The notes beneath the pieces are model-generated. The model had not been told where the DNA came from. It searched no databases and saw only the letters and a program-made list of their open reading frames with translations. Below, piece after piece: positions 51,471 to 62,096 of a DNA stretch of 64,000 nucleotides (position 1 is the stretch's first letter; each line of letters starts with the position of its first letter). The position numbers and the translations under genes are program-made. This DNA comes from Azorinus chamasolen (Eukaryota > Mollusca > Bivalvia > Cardiida > Solecurtidae): the NCBI GenBank assembly GCA_963576725.1, contig OY755242.1, positions 61,508,324-61,572,323 of the forward strand. The letters run 5' to 3'.

Positions 51471-51878
51471 TCCGCAAGAAAATATGTTGATGCAGTTACC
51501 TTTTGTTTCTTTAAGAAAAAGCAAAGAAATCTACACTAATAGTATACTGACAAAAGTTAACGTCCGAAAACCGATTTCATTTGAAATTCAGTCAGGTTAA
51601 ACCTAAATATCAGTTGACATTTGCATCTTATCAAAAGGGGTTGTTTGAACTAAAATTGCATTACCACAATATGCAGTTGGAATATATACAGTGCATTGTG
51701 CGAATTAAAGTAATTTAATGGATGCACAATGAACAAGGCGAAATTAATCATCATATATCAAAGCACTGCTTTGATTTAATATTAAGCACATTGAACTGTG
51801 AAATTAAATTTCGTCGGCGTGTTTCCAAATTCTCCATTTGTATTGTCGAACATTTTCGACTCTGACAAGACGCAGATT
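51471..51878. other. No recognisable gene or element
   Basis: Unique-looking sequence. Confidence 0.4.
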
Positions 51879-52084
51879 GGACCCTTAAATGCGGGAACGA
51901 ATATGTTGTGATTTGCATGTAGTGTAGACCCAGATAAGAGGGTACTACAAGGGCCCTCTGGTTAGGGTCTGCACTATTTGTCATTGAAATCCCATTGCAA
52001 TATGTCCCTTTTCTGTTGTATGGACTCTACCAATAAACAATGGTGGACTATTATACTCTGAAACGTCAGAGTTGAAAGTCTTAA
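51879..52084. mobile_element. PB7 MITE (about 206 bp)
   Basis: ACCCTTAAATGCGGGAACGA to CAGAGTTGAAAGTC and TTAA 52081. Palindrome GTAGTGTAGACCCAGATAAG, apex GTACTACAAGGGCCCTC. Confidence 0.6.
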
Positions 52085-52092
52085 CAACGGTA

Positions 52093-52540
52093 TTAACCCT
52101 GTACTCAATGAATATGTATGTATGAATATTAATTAGCTTAACCCTTTCGCTGCCAAACTCTGTCGTCTGCTAATTTTGTCGTCTGCTACAAATTTTCATT
52201 TTTTTTAAATTTTCTTCATTTTTATTTCAAAAACATAGTAACAGTAACAAACAGTTTTGGATCTTGATGAGACGCCGAGTTACTCGGCGTCTCATCTGAA
52301 TCCAAACTGTTTGCATAAGTAATCACAGATCCAGCATTGGCAGCGAAAGGGTTAATATACTTATAGTACAAGATCAAGAACAGTTTTGATACGGACAGAC
52401 ACTGCAGAATAATATATATATATTATTCCATAAGCAAACATAGCAGACCCTGATCAGACGGCTCCATTAGGAGCCTTATGATCTAGGTCTACTCTGTTTG
52501 CAAAATCATAGAAAGGCGTGTTTATGGAGTAAATGGATGG
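52093..52540 (+). mobile_element. PB2 MITE with PB3 inserted
   Basis: TTAACCCTGTACTCAATGAA, then PB3 at the TTAA of TTAGCTTAA, then CAGACACTGCAGAATAATAT, apex GGCTCCATTAGGAGCC and TTTATGGAGTAAATGG. Right TTAA lost. Confidence 0.75.
52138..52355 (+). mobile_element. PB3 MITE, full length (218 bp)
   Basis: TTAA at 52138 and 52352. Intact TIR and palindrome. Confidence 0.9.
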
Positions 52541-52916
52541 CGTAATATATGAAATAATACTGCATATGACGCATTTCTAGAGTATAGGGATAATGTGAAA
52601 ATGTATTTCCTATTTTCACCCGTATTATTCACCCGCATTATAGTATAATAATACTAATTATAAAAACCTTTATTCCTTCTTATCAAGACTAACATTTAGT
52701 TTTCTTGAAATGTTATGTTGGAGAATCTTTCAATAACATATTTAAATAAATATGTTTGCGAAAGAGTCTCCTACACTACACTTCAAGCAAGCTATATGTT
52801 TTTGTTACAAAGACTTGATAAAACGGATTAAGCTATCCCAACTCATATTTCAACTGGGAACAATATTATAAAAATAATACGCCAGCATTCCACTTAAACA
52901 AATCTCAGGTTTTAGT
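52541..52916. other. No recognisable gene or element
   Basis: Unique-looking AT-rich sequence. Confidence 0.4.
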
Positions 52917-52918
52917 TA

Positions 52919-53152
52919 CAGTTAAACTTCGATAACTCGAACCATACAAAATAACCTGATATCTAAGCTGAGGAATTGCTCAAGGCAACAGCTTAATACA
53001 GGTCTAAAGTAATGCTGAAACATGTGTTTCTAGATATCTGTAGCGATACATTTAACGCAATTCTGTATTGTAAGTTTTGGAAGGACTGATAGTTCTGTTC
53101 GAGTTATCCCGTAGTTCGAGTTATCCGAATTCGAGATATCGAAGTTCAACTG
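52919..53152 (+). mobile_element. PO3 MITE, copy 2 (234 bp)
   Basis: TA at 52917 and 53153. CAGTTAAACTTCGATAACTC to ATTCGAGATATCGAAGTTCA then ACTG. Contains the GCTTAATACAGG rim of the PO1 hairpin. Confidence 0.8.
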
Positions 53153-53159
53153 TATATTT

Positions 53160-53290
53160 GTAAATAATATGGATCCCGATAAGATGCCGAGTTTGTTGTT
53201 GTTTGTTACTGTAACTGTTTTTCAAAGAAAAAAATGAAGAAAAAATAAAATGCAAACTGTAGTAGACGTCAAAGGTTGCAGACCGTTTTT
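53160..53290 (+). mobile_element. PB3 remnant
   Basis: ATGGATCCCGATAAGATGCC, GTTTGTTACTGTAACTG and GTAGTAGACGTCAAAGGTTG retain inverted PB3 order. Confidence 0.45.
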
Positions 53291-53655
53291 TTAAGCAATT
53301 TAAGACATGCTAAATATTAATGCTAAATAAGTTTGCTATATACAAAACCCTTTTGGTATTTCTTGACAAAATTCAAAAACGGATATTACTCGAACAGATG
53401 TGTTAAACGAAACGTAAAGACATTGTAGTTGGGGAAATATAGTTGTATGCTATGCTGTGGAAGCCTATATACAAAGATTAAAAAATGTCTAACGTGAGAT
53501 AATACCAATATAAGACACCCTAAGGAGTTTATACAAGATGTGTACATGTATTGAACCACTGTGATAATTCAAATTTATATGCGGAGCACTTCAGCTGATC
53601 GCGCCACGACGTCACGTAAGAAATAGGGTATACATGTATATGCGACAACGACATC
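53291..53655. other. No recognisable gene or element
   Basis: Unique-looking sequence. Confidence 0.4.
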
Positions 53656-53657
53656 AA

Positions 53658-53904
53658 CTGTTTTCCCTGTTCTGTGTTTATTCCAAAGTTCAATACCTAC
53701 TGAATATTCATTGACAAAATAGTAATAATAAAATATGAAATGTTGAACAGTGTAGCCATTTAAGATAGTAAAGAAAGAGACCTATCAAATTACATAACCA
53801 AACAGAGCAGACCCTGATCAGACGGCTCCTCTGGGGGCTGTCTGATCAGGGTCTACTCTGTTTGCAAATGCGTGAAAATGCGTTTATATGAGGGAAAGGG
53901 TTAA
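53658..53904 (+). mobile_element. PB2b MITE (about 247 bp)
   Basis: TTTTCCCTGTTCTGTGTTTA to TATATGAGGGAAAGGG, TTAA 53901. Apex GGCTCCTCTGGGGGCTG. Confidence 0.8.
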
Positions 53905-54386
53905 CTCTTTGCACAATAGTGGTTGAGTTACCTTATGCCTTGCAGACCAACAATTGTATCAGGTTCAGCGAACTGAACTCTTAAACAAGATATCGCATCT
54001 ATGTAATATAACAACTGAAATACTTCTAAAAGGAAATCTAAATCTATCTAACGACATAGAGTCTGAAATTTTTGATGCAGTTCAATATCATATAACTAAA
54101 AGTGGGCGTTTTGAGTGACTGAGAACCAAAATAAAACAAACATTTAATCTACTGCATCGCTCATGCCCCTCGACTACCAGACAGCAACCTAGCCATTTTC
54201 TTTTTACTCCCTCTTTATTCCGTTTAATGGTTTTGTGACCCTTCCCGTTTCTGTAGCTCCTTCCTTTTCACTTTACTCTAAATTTCTTTAGTCTAGCTTG
54301 AGTATGTATTTTGGTCTTCCGAATATAGTAGTATTTATAATAATGTGACTGTTTGAAAAACACATGACCTCCATCGGGAGAGGATC
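53905..54386. other. MITE-free stretch upstream of a candidate promoter
   Basis: No family found here. A pyrimidine-rich TTCTTTTTACTCCCTC stretch lies near 54195. Confidence 0.4.
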
Positions 54387-54394
54387 TATATAAG
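54387..54394 (+). promoter_or_regulatory. Candidate TATA box
   Basis: TATATAAG with GC-richer flanks (GAGAGGATC before). About 43 bp downstream is an ATG followed by a consensus splice donor. Transcription would be expected to start around 54415-54420. Inference from sequence only. Confidence 0.35.
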
Positions 54395-54429
54395 CAAACT
54401 TTGCTTCCGATCCAATCCCATTTCTCAAA

Positions 54430-54455
54430 ATGACTATGTTCAGCATTATGTTCTT
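54430..54455 (+). CDS. Candidate first coding exon (partial)
   Basis: ATG at 54430 opens the frame MTMFSIMF, hydrophobic like the start of a signal peptide. The exon would end at TT|GTAAGTAT (donor GT at 54456-54457), an excellent match to the 5' splice consensus; unspliced, the frame stops at once. Short TATA-driven first exons encoding part of a signal peptide are common in invertebrate genes for secreted proteins. No second exon was identified, so function and reality are open. Confidence 0.3.
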
Positions 54456-54531
54456 GTAAGTATACATGTATTTGGAAATGAAATATGTTTAAACTAACAA
54501 TTAGGCTGCGTAAGACAGGCTCTGCTGTAAC

Positions 54532-54670
54532 TATGCAAAACAGTTTGGATCCAGATGATGCGGCGTCTCATCAGCATCCATACTGTTTGCTACTTTGATC
54601 ATATTGTTGCAAAGAAATTGAAGCAGACGGAAATTGTTGCAGACGAAAAAGTACTGACGGTCCAAAGATA
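54532..54670 (+). mobile_element. PB3 remnant
   Basis: AAACAGTTTGGATCCAGATG, GGCGTCTCATCAGCATCCAT, TTGTTGCAGACGAAAAAG. Confidence 0.5.
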
Positions 54671-54845
54671 TAATGATCCTGTATTGCTGTATCAGTCTAG
54701 TTTTAGAGCAATGAATTGGAGCAGATCCACAGTGATTTATACATTTATAATATCATATATATGCAAGCTACATTGTACAAATGGGTCGTGATGTATGCTA
54801 TTGAAACTTACCGTTGACATAAAACAAAATGTATACCTTAGCTAT

Positions 54846-55049
54846 TTAACCTTTTCCATGCTAAGCGCATTTACAAACATTTTGGATCCAGATGAGACGC
54901 CGAGTAACTCGACATCTCATCAGGACCCAAGCTGTTTGACACTCGACCAACAGTTTCTCAAACGCATCTACGAACCAGAAGTAAGTAAAAAGCAACTGAT
55001 CAGAGTTTTAGCAGACGGGTTTTTCAGCACGATAAAGCTAAGTGGTTAG
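54846..55049 (+). mobile_element. PB3-related MITE (204 bp)
   Basis: TTAA 54846, TTAG 55046. CCTTTTCCATGCTAAGCGCA and GATAAAGCTAAGTGG ends; arms TTTTGGATCCAGATGAGACG / CATCAGGACCCAAGC, apex CCGAGTAACTCGA. A distinct subfamily. Confidence 0.65.
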
Positions 55050-55054
55050 AATAT

Positions 55055-55282
55055 TTAACCCATTCCTACTTACGCTATTTTTAGACCTCCTTAACAAATT
55101 CTACCAAAAAGGAGCATTTACTGGAGGAAAGGAACATTTTAGAATTGTGTAGTATTGAAATCATTCTGATAAATAGAGCATTTGCTCCAATGGAGCAAAT
55201 GCCCTTTTTATCAGAATGATTTAAAAAAAAATGTGAATTTTACAGAGGTGTCAAAAGGCATCAATATGTGGGAATTGGTTAT
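55055..55282 (+). mobile_element. PB1 MITE (228 bp)
   Basis: TTAA 55055, right TTAT 55279. Palindrome ATCATTCTGATAAATAGAGC with apex TTTGCTCCAATGGAGCAAAT. Confidence 0.8.
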
Positions 55283-55339
55283 GGTACTCGTGAGCAATCT
55301 TTGACTGTAATACATGTAGTGCATTTGTAGTATTCGAGG

Positions 55340-55576
55340 TTTCTTTATTCTATGAGTATTCATGCAAGAAATGATGCTATCATGAATATTAATTAACTGA
55401 AGTTTTATAATGGAGCAAGGACAACAATAATGTTTTATCATGTTCTATAAACTGTAGAATTATATCTATATTACATGCATATCATAAGCAAACAGCAAGC
55501 CCTGATCAGACGGCTTCTACAGGAGCCGTCTGATCTGGATCTACTGTTTGCAAAAGCGTAGAGAAGAACGGATTAA
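55340..55576 (+). mobile_element. PB2 MITE (237 bp)
   Basis: TTCTTTATTCTATGAGTATT start, apex CGGCTTCTACAGGAGCCG, TTAA 55573. Confidence 0.75.
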
Positions 55577-55680
55577 TGTCAAAACTTATAGTAAAATAGA
55601 AGGGCGTTGTGTGAAATGATTGAAAATTGAATTACATGCGTATAGTTTTATTGATCTAGAAAACATCGTCAGTCGCGGTT

Positions 55681-55790
55681 ATGTAACGCCCCCTGGAGCT
55701 TGACAATATTTATCAATTTTCGACTCAGCAGGTAAATAGTTAATTTCCTCCTCTGACAGGAAATTTCTTTCTAAAAGACACGCGGGTTCG
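55681..55790 (+). repeat. Dispersed repeat M, copy 2
   Basis: TGTAACGCCCCCTGGAGCTT, CGACTCAGCAGGTAAATAGT, TTCCTCCTCTGACAGGAAAT. Matches 38757-38850 and, for its first part, 35374. Confidence 0.5.
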
Positions 55791-55799
55791 TTTTACAGG

Positions 55800-56197
55800 A
55801 ACGCTCTCGAAACGCGATCGAGCAGTAATAATAGATTCAGTCGCTGTCGGAAATTGGATATGTAATACATGTAAGATTACTTTGTGGAAAGAATGCTTTT
55901 GAGCTTGCTTTTGTAATCAATAGTGTAATGTTCTATGAATGTCCAGAAATCTGGATTGCCCAAAGCACCTTTCCTAGACATTCCCATTTTATTGAGGTTG
56001 TTGTGCTTTACATTCCACGAAGATTGTATCCTGCTTGTTCAGTGGGAGATGTGTCAAGCTTTGTCATTCATTTTAATTCTCTATACAAATAATTTCTACA
56101 AGAACAAGAGTGTTGCAAGACCAACATACAACTTCTATGAATACAATGTATCAACACTGCACTTTCTCCTTACCTGGAGCAAGTCTTTGTTCAACCC
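55800..56197. other. No gene supported
   Basis: Contains the start of a 101-codon plus frame (55935-56240), but its C-terminal third is PB2 sequence and no family is recognised. Confidence 0.35.
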
Positions 56198-56262
56198 TTA
56201 CCTCAATGTAAGAAATTATTTTATCGCGCATGTTTATTAGCTGAATTTTCAAAATGGTAAAA
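56198..56262 (+). mobile_element. PB2 left-end fragment
   Basis: CCCTTACCTCAATGTAAGAA, CATGTTTATTAGCTGAATTT, TCAAAATGG. Confidence 0.5.
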
Positions 56263-56269
56263 AAATATA

Positions 56270-56473
56270 TCTAAATGTTGTTAACGTCCCTTTAAACAAA
56301 TTAATATCAATACCAGTCTTAAAGACTGATGGTAGCTTAATACAGGGTGAAAGCCATACAGAAAGCTCCTTTTGGAGCTTTCTGCATGCATTTCACCCTG
56401 CATTAAGCAACCATCTGCCTAAACATGCCTAAATTCTTTCCTAATAAAATTACGGTTTAGAGGGGTTTTACCG
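56270..56473 (+). mobile_element. PO2 MITE, left terminus decayed
   Basis: GTCTTAAAGACTGATGGTAG, palindrome AGAAAGCTCCTTTTGGAGCT, CCTGCATTAAGCAACCATCT, right end TTAGAGGGGTTTTACCG then TA. Confidence 0.7.
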
Positions 56474-56474
56474 T

Positions 56475-56807
56475 ACATATATGATATACAGGTTGGGAAA
56501 CAAATTATGCAGTTATTATATGTACTTGTAATACGCTTTATGTGCCTATTGCAGTAGTTTCTGTTGTACTGGCTATAAGCAAGAATGCAATATTGATTTT
56601 ATATATTCCTCAATGTTTATTCCCATACATACAATGGCAATTTAGAAGTCTGCGAATTTGATATAATCCAATTACAATTGCTTACCTCTAGCCATAATAA
56701 GTTATTTACAGTTAAACAAGAGGACTGTGATAATCCTGACTAGCTTACCTCAGTAAAGAAAAAAAAAGGAAAAGGAAGTTGACAGCAATGTTATGTACAG
56801 TGGTTTG
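56475..56807. other. No recognisable gene or element
   Basis: Unique-looking AT-rich sequence. Confidence 0.4.
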
Positions 56808-56930
56808 ACCCTTTACTCCATGCATATTCATGTAAGAAATGATGACATCATGAATATTAATTATATTAATTGTTACAATAGTACATGGACACAGGATTTT
56901 TTTTTATCAGAAAACAGTAGAATCTACAAA
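56808..56930 (+). mobile_element. PB2 left half
   Basis: ACCCTTTACTCCATGCATAT, GATGACATCATGAATATTAA, ACAATAGTACATGGACACAG. Stops before the palindrome. Confidence 0.65.
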
Positions 56931-57992
56931 ACAAACGAGACTTACCTAGAAGGTTGATGTTTGTTTATGATTCTATAGTCATATTTCTGTTGGAGGGATC
57001 AAATGATATGTACACGTGACCAAGATGCATTCGTCAGTATTTAAAGCAGAACGAGGAAAGGAAGATTTTTCTAAAATAGGAACTAAACCCAATGGAATAT
57101 ATTCATAACTGGGTGGGAAATAGGAGGGCATTTTACCCCTCCGATAGAAACCATGTGATATGTTTCTCTCTTGCTTAGATCGGCTTTCAATCCACCAAGA
57201 GCTTTCTTATTTCAGTTTAGAAGTAAAGAACATATAAGAGTCATATACACCAGCACGCTGCTGTACATAGTGCTTGGACTTTGGCTCGTTCTGTATTCCT
57301 ATAGAACTGTGGTCCATATTCGACAGCAGAAAAGGATGAAACCAAGATAGTGTAGCAAACAAGACTTGGTATCTTGCATATTTAGGGGGTCAACCGGTTT
57401 ATGAAATATAACAAGATGTGTCATATATCAAAATGTTGGTCCGGGTCTGTATAATTTGAAAACGATGTTCTTTAGTGCCAAAGTGGTTGGAGTCGACAGA
57501 AATCCAAGATGGCGTCCAAGATTGCCGCCAAAATTGAGAAAACAACCAAGTTTACCCAATTCCTGCATTACTCCGGTATATTTGCATATGTGTAATCCAA
57601 ACCTGTTTTGTTTTAAGCGTAAACAACCCCCCTTCAAATTATTTACTTTCAATCGTTTAATAATGTACAGATTAAGGTAAATTCCAAGGTCAATATCAAG
57701 GTCAATGGCTAATTTATCTCAAATATGGCCATTTAAAAAGTTTTAATGTGAAACACTCCTTACAAAAACAAAATACCCCAAAAGAGGCCCAGAACCTTTG
57801 CCACATCTCTAATCTTAGCTCTTGTAAGTGTACACAGATCTATGCATGCTTGGATATATTTTTTCTGCTTTCTCCAGTGGAAGATTGAATGTCATTTTCT
57901 CAGAATCAATATTATTACCAAGGAAAACTATTTTCTTTGTGGGAATCATTACTGATTTCTTTATTTCTTTTCATTGATCATGAATCCAAGAC
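56931..57992. other. No gene supported
   Basis: About 1 kb without MITEs. AAATCCAAGATGGCGTCCAA near 57503 resembles a motif common in invertebrate repeats. Short opposing frames at 57428-57680 have no recognisable product. Confidence 0.35.
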
Positions 57993-58009
57993 TTGCTATT
58001 AAATGAACA

Positions 58010-58603
58010 GTGTCACAGGGCCTACTATTATATACAAAAGTCACAGTCAATTACACCAGAAGACCAGATCTGGAACCGCTGGGTATTGAATGCATTTGGG
58101 TGGAATTATTCCTTAAAACCAAACGTATATCGTTTGGCCTTTTTTACAGGCTACCTAACGTTAATCGTAACTACGACAGCATTATTGAAGACTCCTTTCA
58201 TCTTGCTTTTGATAGTGGTTGTAAAGACATTATAATTACCGGAGACTTTAATTATAATTTATCAAATGAATATTCTCGCAAAAGAGTAAATTATTTGTGT
58301 ACCCAGTTTTCTTTAGTGCAGTGCATAGATGAACCTACACAATTTACAGAAAACTCATCCACTATTATCGACATCATTCTGGTCAATAACAGTGACATTT
58401 CAATGTTATCCAGTGTTGGAGACCCATTCCTAGACCAAAATGTTTGTCACCATTGTCCTATCTTTGGTATTTTAAATTACAAATCGCATATAAACCTAGG
58501 TCATTTAAAAGACGCGTATGGAATCATGATACAGGGCCATATGACCAGCTTAAGGAAATGGCCAGTCAGTCAGACTGGAGCTCACTGTACGACTCGGACA
58601 TAA
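58010..58603 (+). pseudogene. APE endonuclease domain, C-terminal half
   Basis: Frame with FGLFYRLPN (the FYRPP-type motif), IIITGDFNYNL (GDFN, catalytic Asp and Asn), STIIDIILVN (the S-IDLI motif) and CHHCPIFG (the terminal His of the active site). The N-terminal catalytic residues are absent. The linker continues in another frame (58444-58632, FKRRVWNHDTG), showing a frameshift near 58500. Confidence 0.85.
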
Positions 58604-58978
58604 ACATGCAACTAACATTGGCAACCTCATAATGAACATTTCCAAACAATGTATATTTAATAAAATAGTTACTATAAAATCAAATGAGCCCTCCTGGATC
58701 ACTTCTGCGATTAAACGCCAAATTAGTAAACGAAAGTGTGCCTACAAATAAGCTAAACGTAACGGTTATATTCATCATTGGCAACAATTTAGGAAAATTA
58801 GAAATGAAACAACATCCATGATAAGAAAGTGTAAATCTGAAAGCCTAGATTAATTGACAAATGCGATAACTAATTGTAATCGCTCTTCTAAATGCTGGTG
58901 GAATGTCCTCACGCAATTTAACTGTCCTCGTCGTTTTTAACAAGCATACCTCCACTACAGTCTGGAAATCAGAAGGCA

Positions 58979-60427
58979 ATGCATGATACTGATAAAGCTA
59001 ATCATTTGAACGATATTTTTTTTCAAGAACAGACACAGATAGACGACACACATGCTACTCTTCAACAGTTGCCTACTCCTGAATTTAGTATTTCGTCATT
59101 TGTAATTGAACCAAAAGAGGCTGAAGAACCACTGTGCTCCCTATCAACAGGGAAAGCCGTTGACCCTGACGAAATTAATAACCGTGTATTAAAGGAAATA
59201 GCTTGCGACATAGCTCGACATCTTAGTTGTTTGTTTAACCCATTCCCTCATATTGACGACTTTTGACGACCCTGTAAAGGTCACTTTATGAAACCATTGT
59301 GATAGAGCATTTGCTCCTATAGGAGCAAGTGCTCTATTTATGACAATGGTTTCAAACAACAAAATTCTAAACTTTTCCTTTTCTCTCGTTAATGCTCCTT
59401 TTCCGTATATTTATTCAGAGGTTGTATCTAAAAATAGCCTATGAGGTAATGGGTTAAACAGAGTCTCAGACATACCAAGGTTCCTAACTGTTGAAAAGAG
59501 GCATCTTTACAATTTCTTTCGGGCTCACAGTGTCATTTCTGACGTTCAATCTGGTTTCACACCTGGTGACTCTACCACCAACCAACTTACCTATATCTTT
59601 AACACCTTTTCGAGCTCTGTTGATTCTTGTTTGGATGTTAGGGTGATCTTCTGCGACATCAGCAAAGCATTTGAAAAAGGCATAAAGGTTTAATAGAAAA
59701 CCTCAATGCCGCGGGAGTTGTGGGTGAGTTGTTGCACTGGTTTTCTAACTACTTATCCGATAGAAAGCAACGTGTAATTTTACCTGGTACTTTCTCTGAC
59801 TGGAAATACATCGCAGCTGGAGTACCTCAAGGATCTAAACTTGTCCCTTTGCTGTTTCTAGTGTATATAAATGATATTGTTAATAATATTGGGTGTAACA
59901 TTAGTTTGTTTGCAGATGACACGAGTTTGTTTATTGTAGGTAACCGGTAACCTTCCCGTACATATGACATCAAGTACCAATAATGATATATTACAAATTA
60001 CCTCATGGTCGGAGAAATGGCTGCTTCGCTTCAAACCAAAGAAAACCGACTCGCTAATTATCTCTCGGAAAAAGTCTCGAAACGATCATCCACCCGTATA
60101 TATATGCAACATCGTCAAATTCCAGAGGTAGACTTACATAAGCACATTGGCGTTTATCTCTCATGTGACCGAACTTGGCATTGTCATGTTGAATATATTG
60201 CAACTAAGGCACGGGCAAGAATAAATGTCAAGCGGAAACTCAAATTCACATTAGACAGATCTACCCTTGTAACAATCTATATATCTTTCATCAGACCTAT
60301 TTTAGAATACGGTGATACTATATTTGACAACTGTAATATCAGAGAATGTAACAGTTTAGAAACAATTCAATACGAAGCTGCTGGTATAGTGACGGGGCAA
60401 CTAAATTGGTCTCTATTAATTGCATGA
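58979..60427 (+). pseudogene. Reverse transcriptase, frameshifted and interrupted
   Basis: Segments in order: GKAVDPDEINNRVLKE (RT motif 1, 58979-59234); PB1 insertion 59235-59457; a gap where the NYRP-type finger motif should be; VQSGFTPGDSTTNQL and VRVIFCDISKAFEK (first catalytic Asp) to about 59690; frameshift; GVPQGSKLVPLLFL and FADDTSLF (catalytic Asp pair, near 59920); frameshift; KHIGVYLSCDRTWHCHV and FIRPILEYGD. FADD is conserved, but the protein cannot be made intact. Confidence 0.85.
59235..59457 (-). mobile_element. PB1 MITE inside the RT frame (223 bp)
   Basis: TTAA at 59235-59238 and 59454-59457. Ends CCCATTCCCTCATATTGACG and CTATGAGGTAATGGG. Removing the element with one TTAA leaves TTGTTTAAACAGAG with no net frame change, so this is a clean TTAA duplication with no other loss. 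Confidence 0.95.
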
Positions 60428-60489
60428 AGTTGGATGGGAACGCCTTGAAACCAGGCGAAAAAAAGCACAGACTTATCCTCTTCTATTAA

Positions 60490-60813
60490 ATGGTGTTCCA
60501 TTTAATTCCGCAATACCTCACAGAGTTGGTACCGGAAGTGGTCGGAAGGGTTTCTCGATACAATCTAAGAAATGTTGGTGACGTTCAAACTCTTGCCTGT
60601 CGCACAACCCATTATAGCCAGTCTTTCATCCCTGCAACAACAATACAGGAATGGAACAACCTTCCAGAAAATACAAAATGCTCTTCATCTTTATATGCAT
60701 TCAAAAAACCCACAAAGTCGTTAAATAGCGATCTGCTAACTGTTCACAAATATCTTCTTCACACAAGGCTTCGTACAAACTGCAGTTCCTTGAATCATGA
60801 CCTCTTCTCATAA
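60490..60813 (+). pseudogene. Non-LTR polymerase C-terminal segment
   Basis: Frame with SRYNLRNVGD, YSQSFIPATTIQEWNNLPE and AFKKPTKSLN, the end region of Jockey/CR1-type ORF2 proteins. It lies after one more frame change from the RT. Confidence 0.75.
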
Positions 60814-60830
60814 TACATCTCTGACATTGC

Positions 60831-61253
60831 CTTTTGTACATGTAGTCACGTTGAAAACGCATAGCACTTCTTCCTCAGTTTTTACAGATATAACGACCAA
60901 AGAAAAAAAAGCTTTTCGATGAAGTTGACAGATTCACTACGCCGTCTCTTTTTGTTTTTCTCTTTGGTGATCCACTTTTGCATTATGAAACAAACGTCAG
61001 TATAGTTGAAGCTGTTCACCGGTTTATCCAAACCTCGAAACGGTTCTAAGAAATTTGGTAACACTCGCTTTCCTCTGCATCTGCTGGTTCCACTCGGAAT
61101 CTTATACCTCTCTCCATATGTGTGTCAATCCTTTGCTTATTTTTTTTCTAAGTTATCATTTTGTCTTAAATTATTTGTACAGTGGGATATTCTGCTGAAA
61201 TAACTGATTTGGTTATAAATTTCATAGCAATTATTCTAGTTTAATACTTTGCA
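60831..61253. other. No supported gene
   Basis: Between the two retrotransposon remnants; may include 3' UTR of the plus-strand LINE and lost sequence of the minus-strand element. Confidence 0.35.
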
Positions 61254-62070
61254 TTAAGTTCTGTATAAGGCGAGTGTAGATGATACGGTGTTGGGAGACA
61301 ATAAGCAGTTCTGCTTTCGTTTCCATCCTTTTTTGTTTTGTTTTCCTTTGTGTTTGTCAATATTCATGCAAATATTTGCAAATAAAATATGTTTAAACCA
61401 TTGAACAGTGTCAAAAATATTCTCACCACATTCTGAGAATGTATCACCCATTAAAAGTGAATAATAAAAATATCCAGAATTGTTATGGCCAAGCATGTGC
61501 AGAGAAGCAGAGACAGGCTTCATGATCTGTGTGAATTGCTTTGGGACATTGGAGATACCATTTGGTAAGGCCCCATACTGGTAGAGATTCCCTTTATCAA
61601 TGCATAAATCTTAATTTTAATTGGTCTTCTGCTATAGGTATACTGCAATAATCATGACGTACATATATCTGATGCAGCAAAGAACATACATATATTTGGT
61701 TTCAACATTTTTAAAGCAGATTCAAGATTTCAAGATTCCATTTTAAAATGATGATACTAAACTTATTCCTTTAGACTTTTGAGAATCAAAATCATTCTAT
61801 ATTCATCCGATTTTTCGGAATAATGAAAATTGGAGATTATATATATATATATATATTCATTTGGATGATGTTCAACTTGCTTGATTACATTCATTTGTAT
61901 CAATGTTTCAATCTCTTCACTAATTATATTGTCTTCTCTGTCTGGAAAATCTACGCTTATTGCAATGAGTGTTTGAGGGATTTCCACTTTGAACAATGAA
62001 TTTGATATGACAATGTTGAACAATATCCAAAATGTGATTATCACTTGTAATATTTCTCCAATTTTCTACA
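61254..62070 (-). pseudogene. DIRS-like reverse transcriptase remnant
   Basis: Minus-strand pieces in order: WRNITSDNHILDIVQHCHIKF (about 62070-62005); ISEEIETLIQMNVIKQVEH and the YRMILILKSL segment (61763-61945); an ASDI-D-YYS-PI segment (about 61650); YGALPNGISNVPKQFTQIMKP (about 61570-61510); then LLMGDTFSECGENIFDTVQ (61450-61390). The layout matches RT of DIRS/Ngaro tyrosine-recombinase retrotransposons. The catalytic IDDS position reads FYYS (about 61460), so it is dead, apart from several frame breaks and an AT microsatellite at 61838-61857. Connection and RNase H parts are absent. Confidence 0.75.
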
Positions 62071-62096
62071 TAATATTTCAATCAATGAACCTGCCT

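Larger units (their letters stand above)
57993..60830 (+). mobile_element. Jockey-superfamily non-LTR retrotransposon, decayed
   Basis: Runs from the second half of an APE endonuclease through RT to the C-terminal region in the usual order, with frameshifts, stops, an RT deletion and a PB1 insertion. 5' part missing. The 3' boundary is set by the last recognisable coding and is approximate. Confidence 0.85.

Noticed and set aside
55935..56240. 101-codon frame
   Set aside because: The last third is a PB2 fragment and no domain is recognisable.
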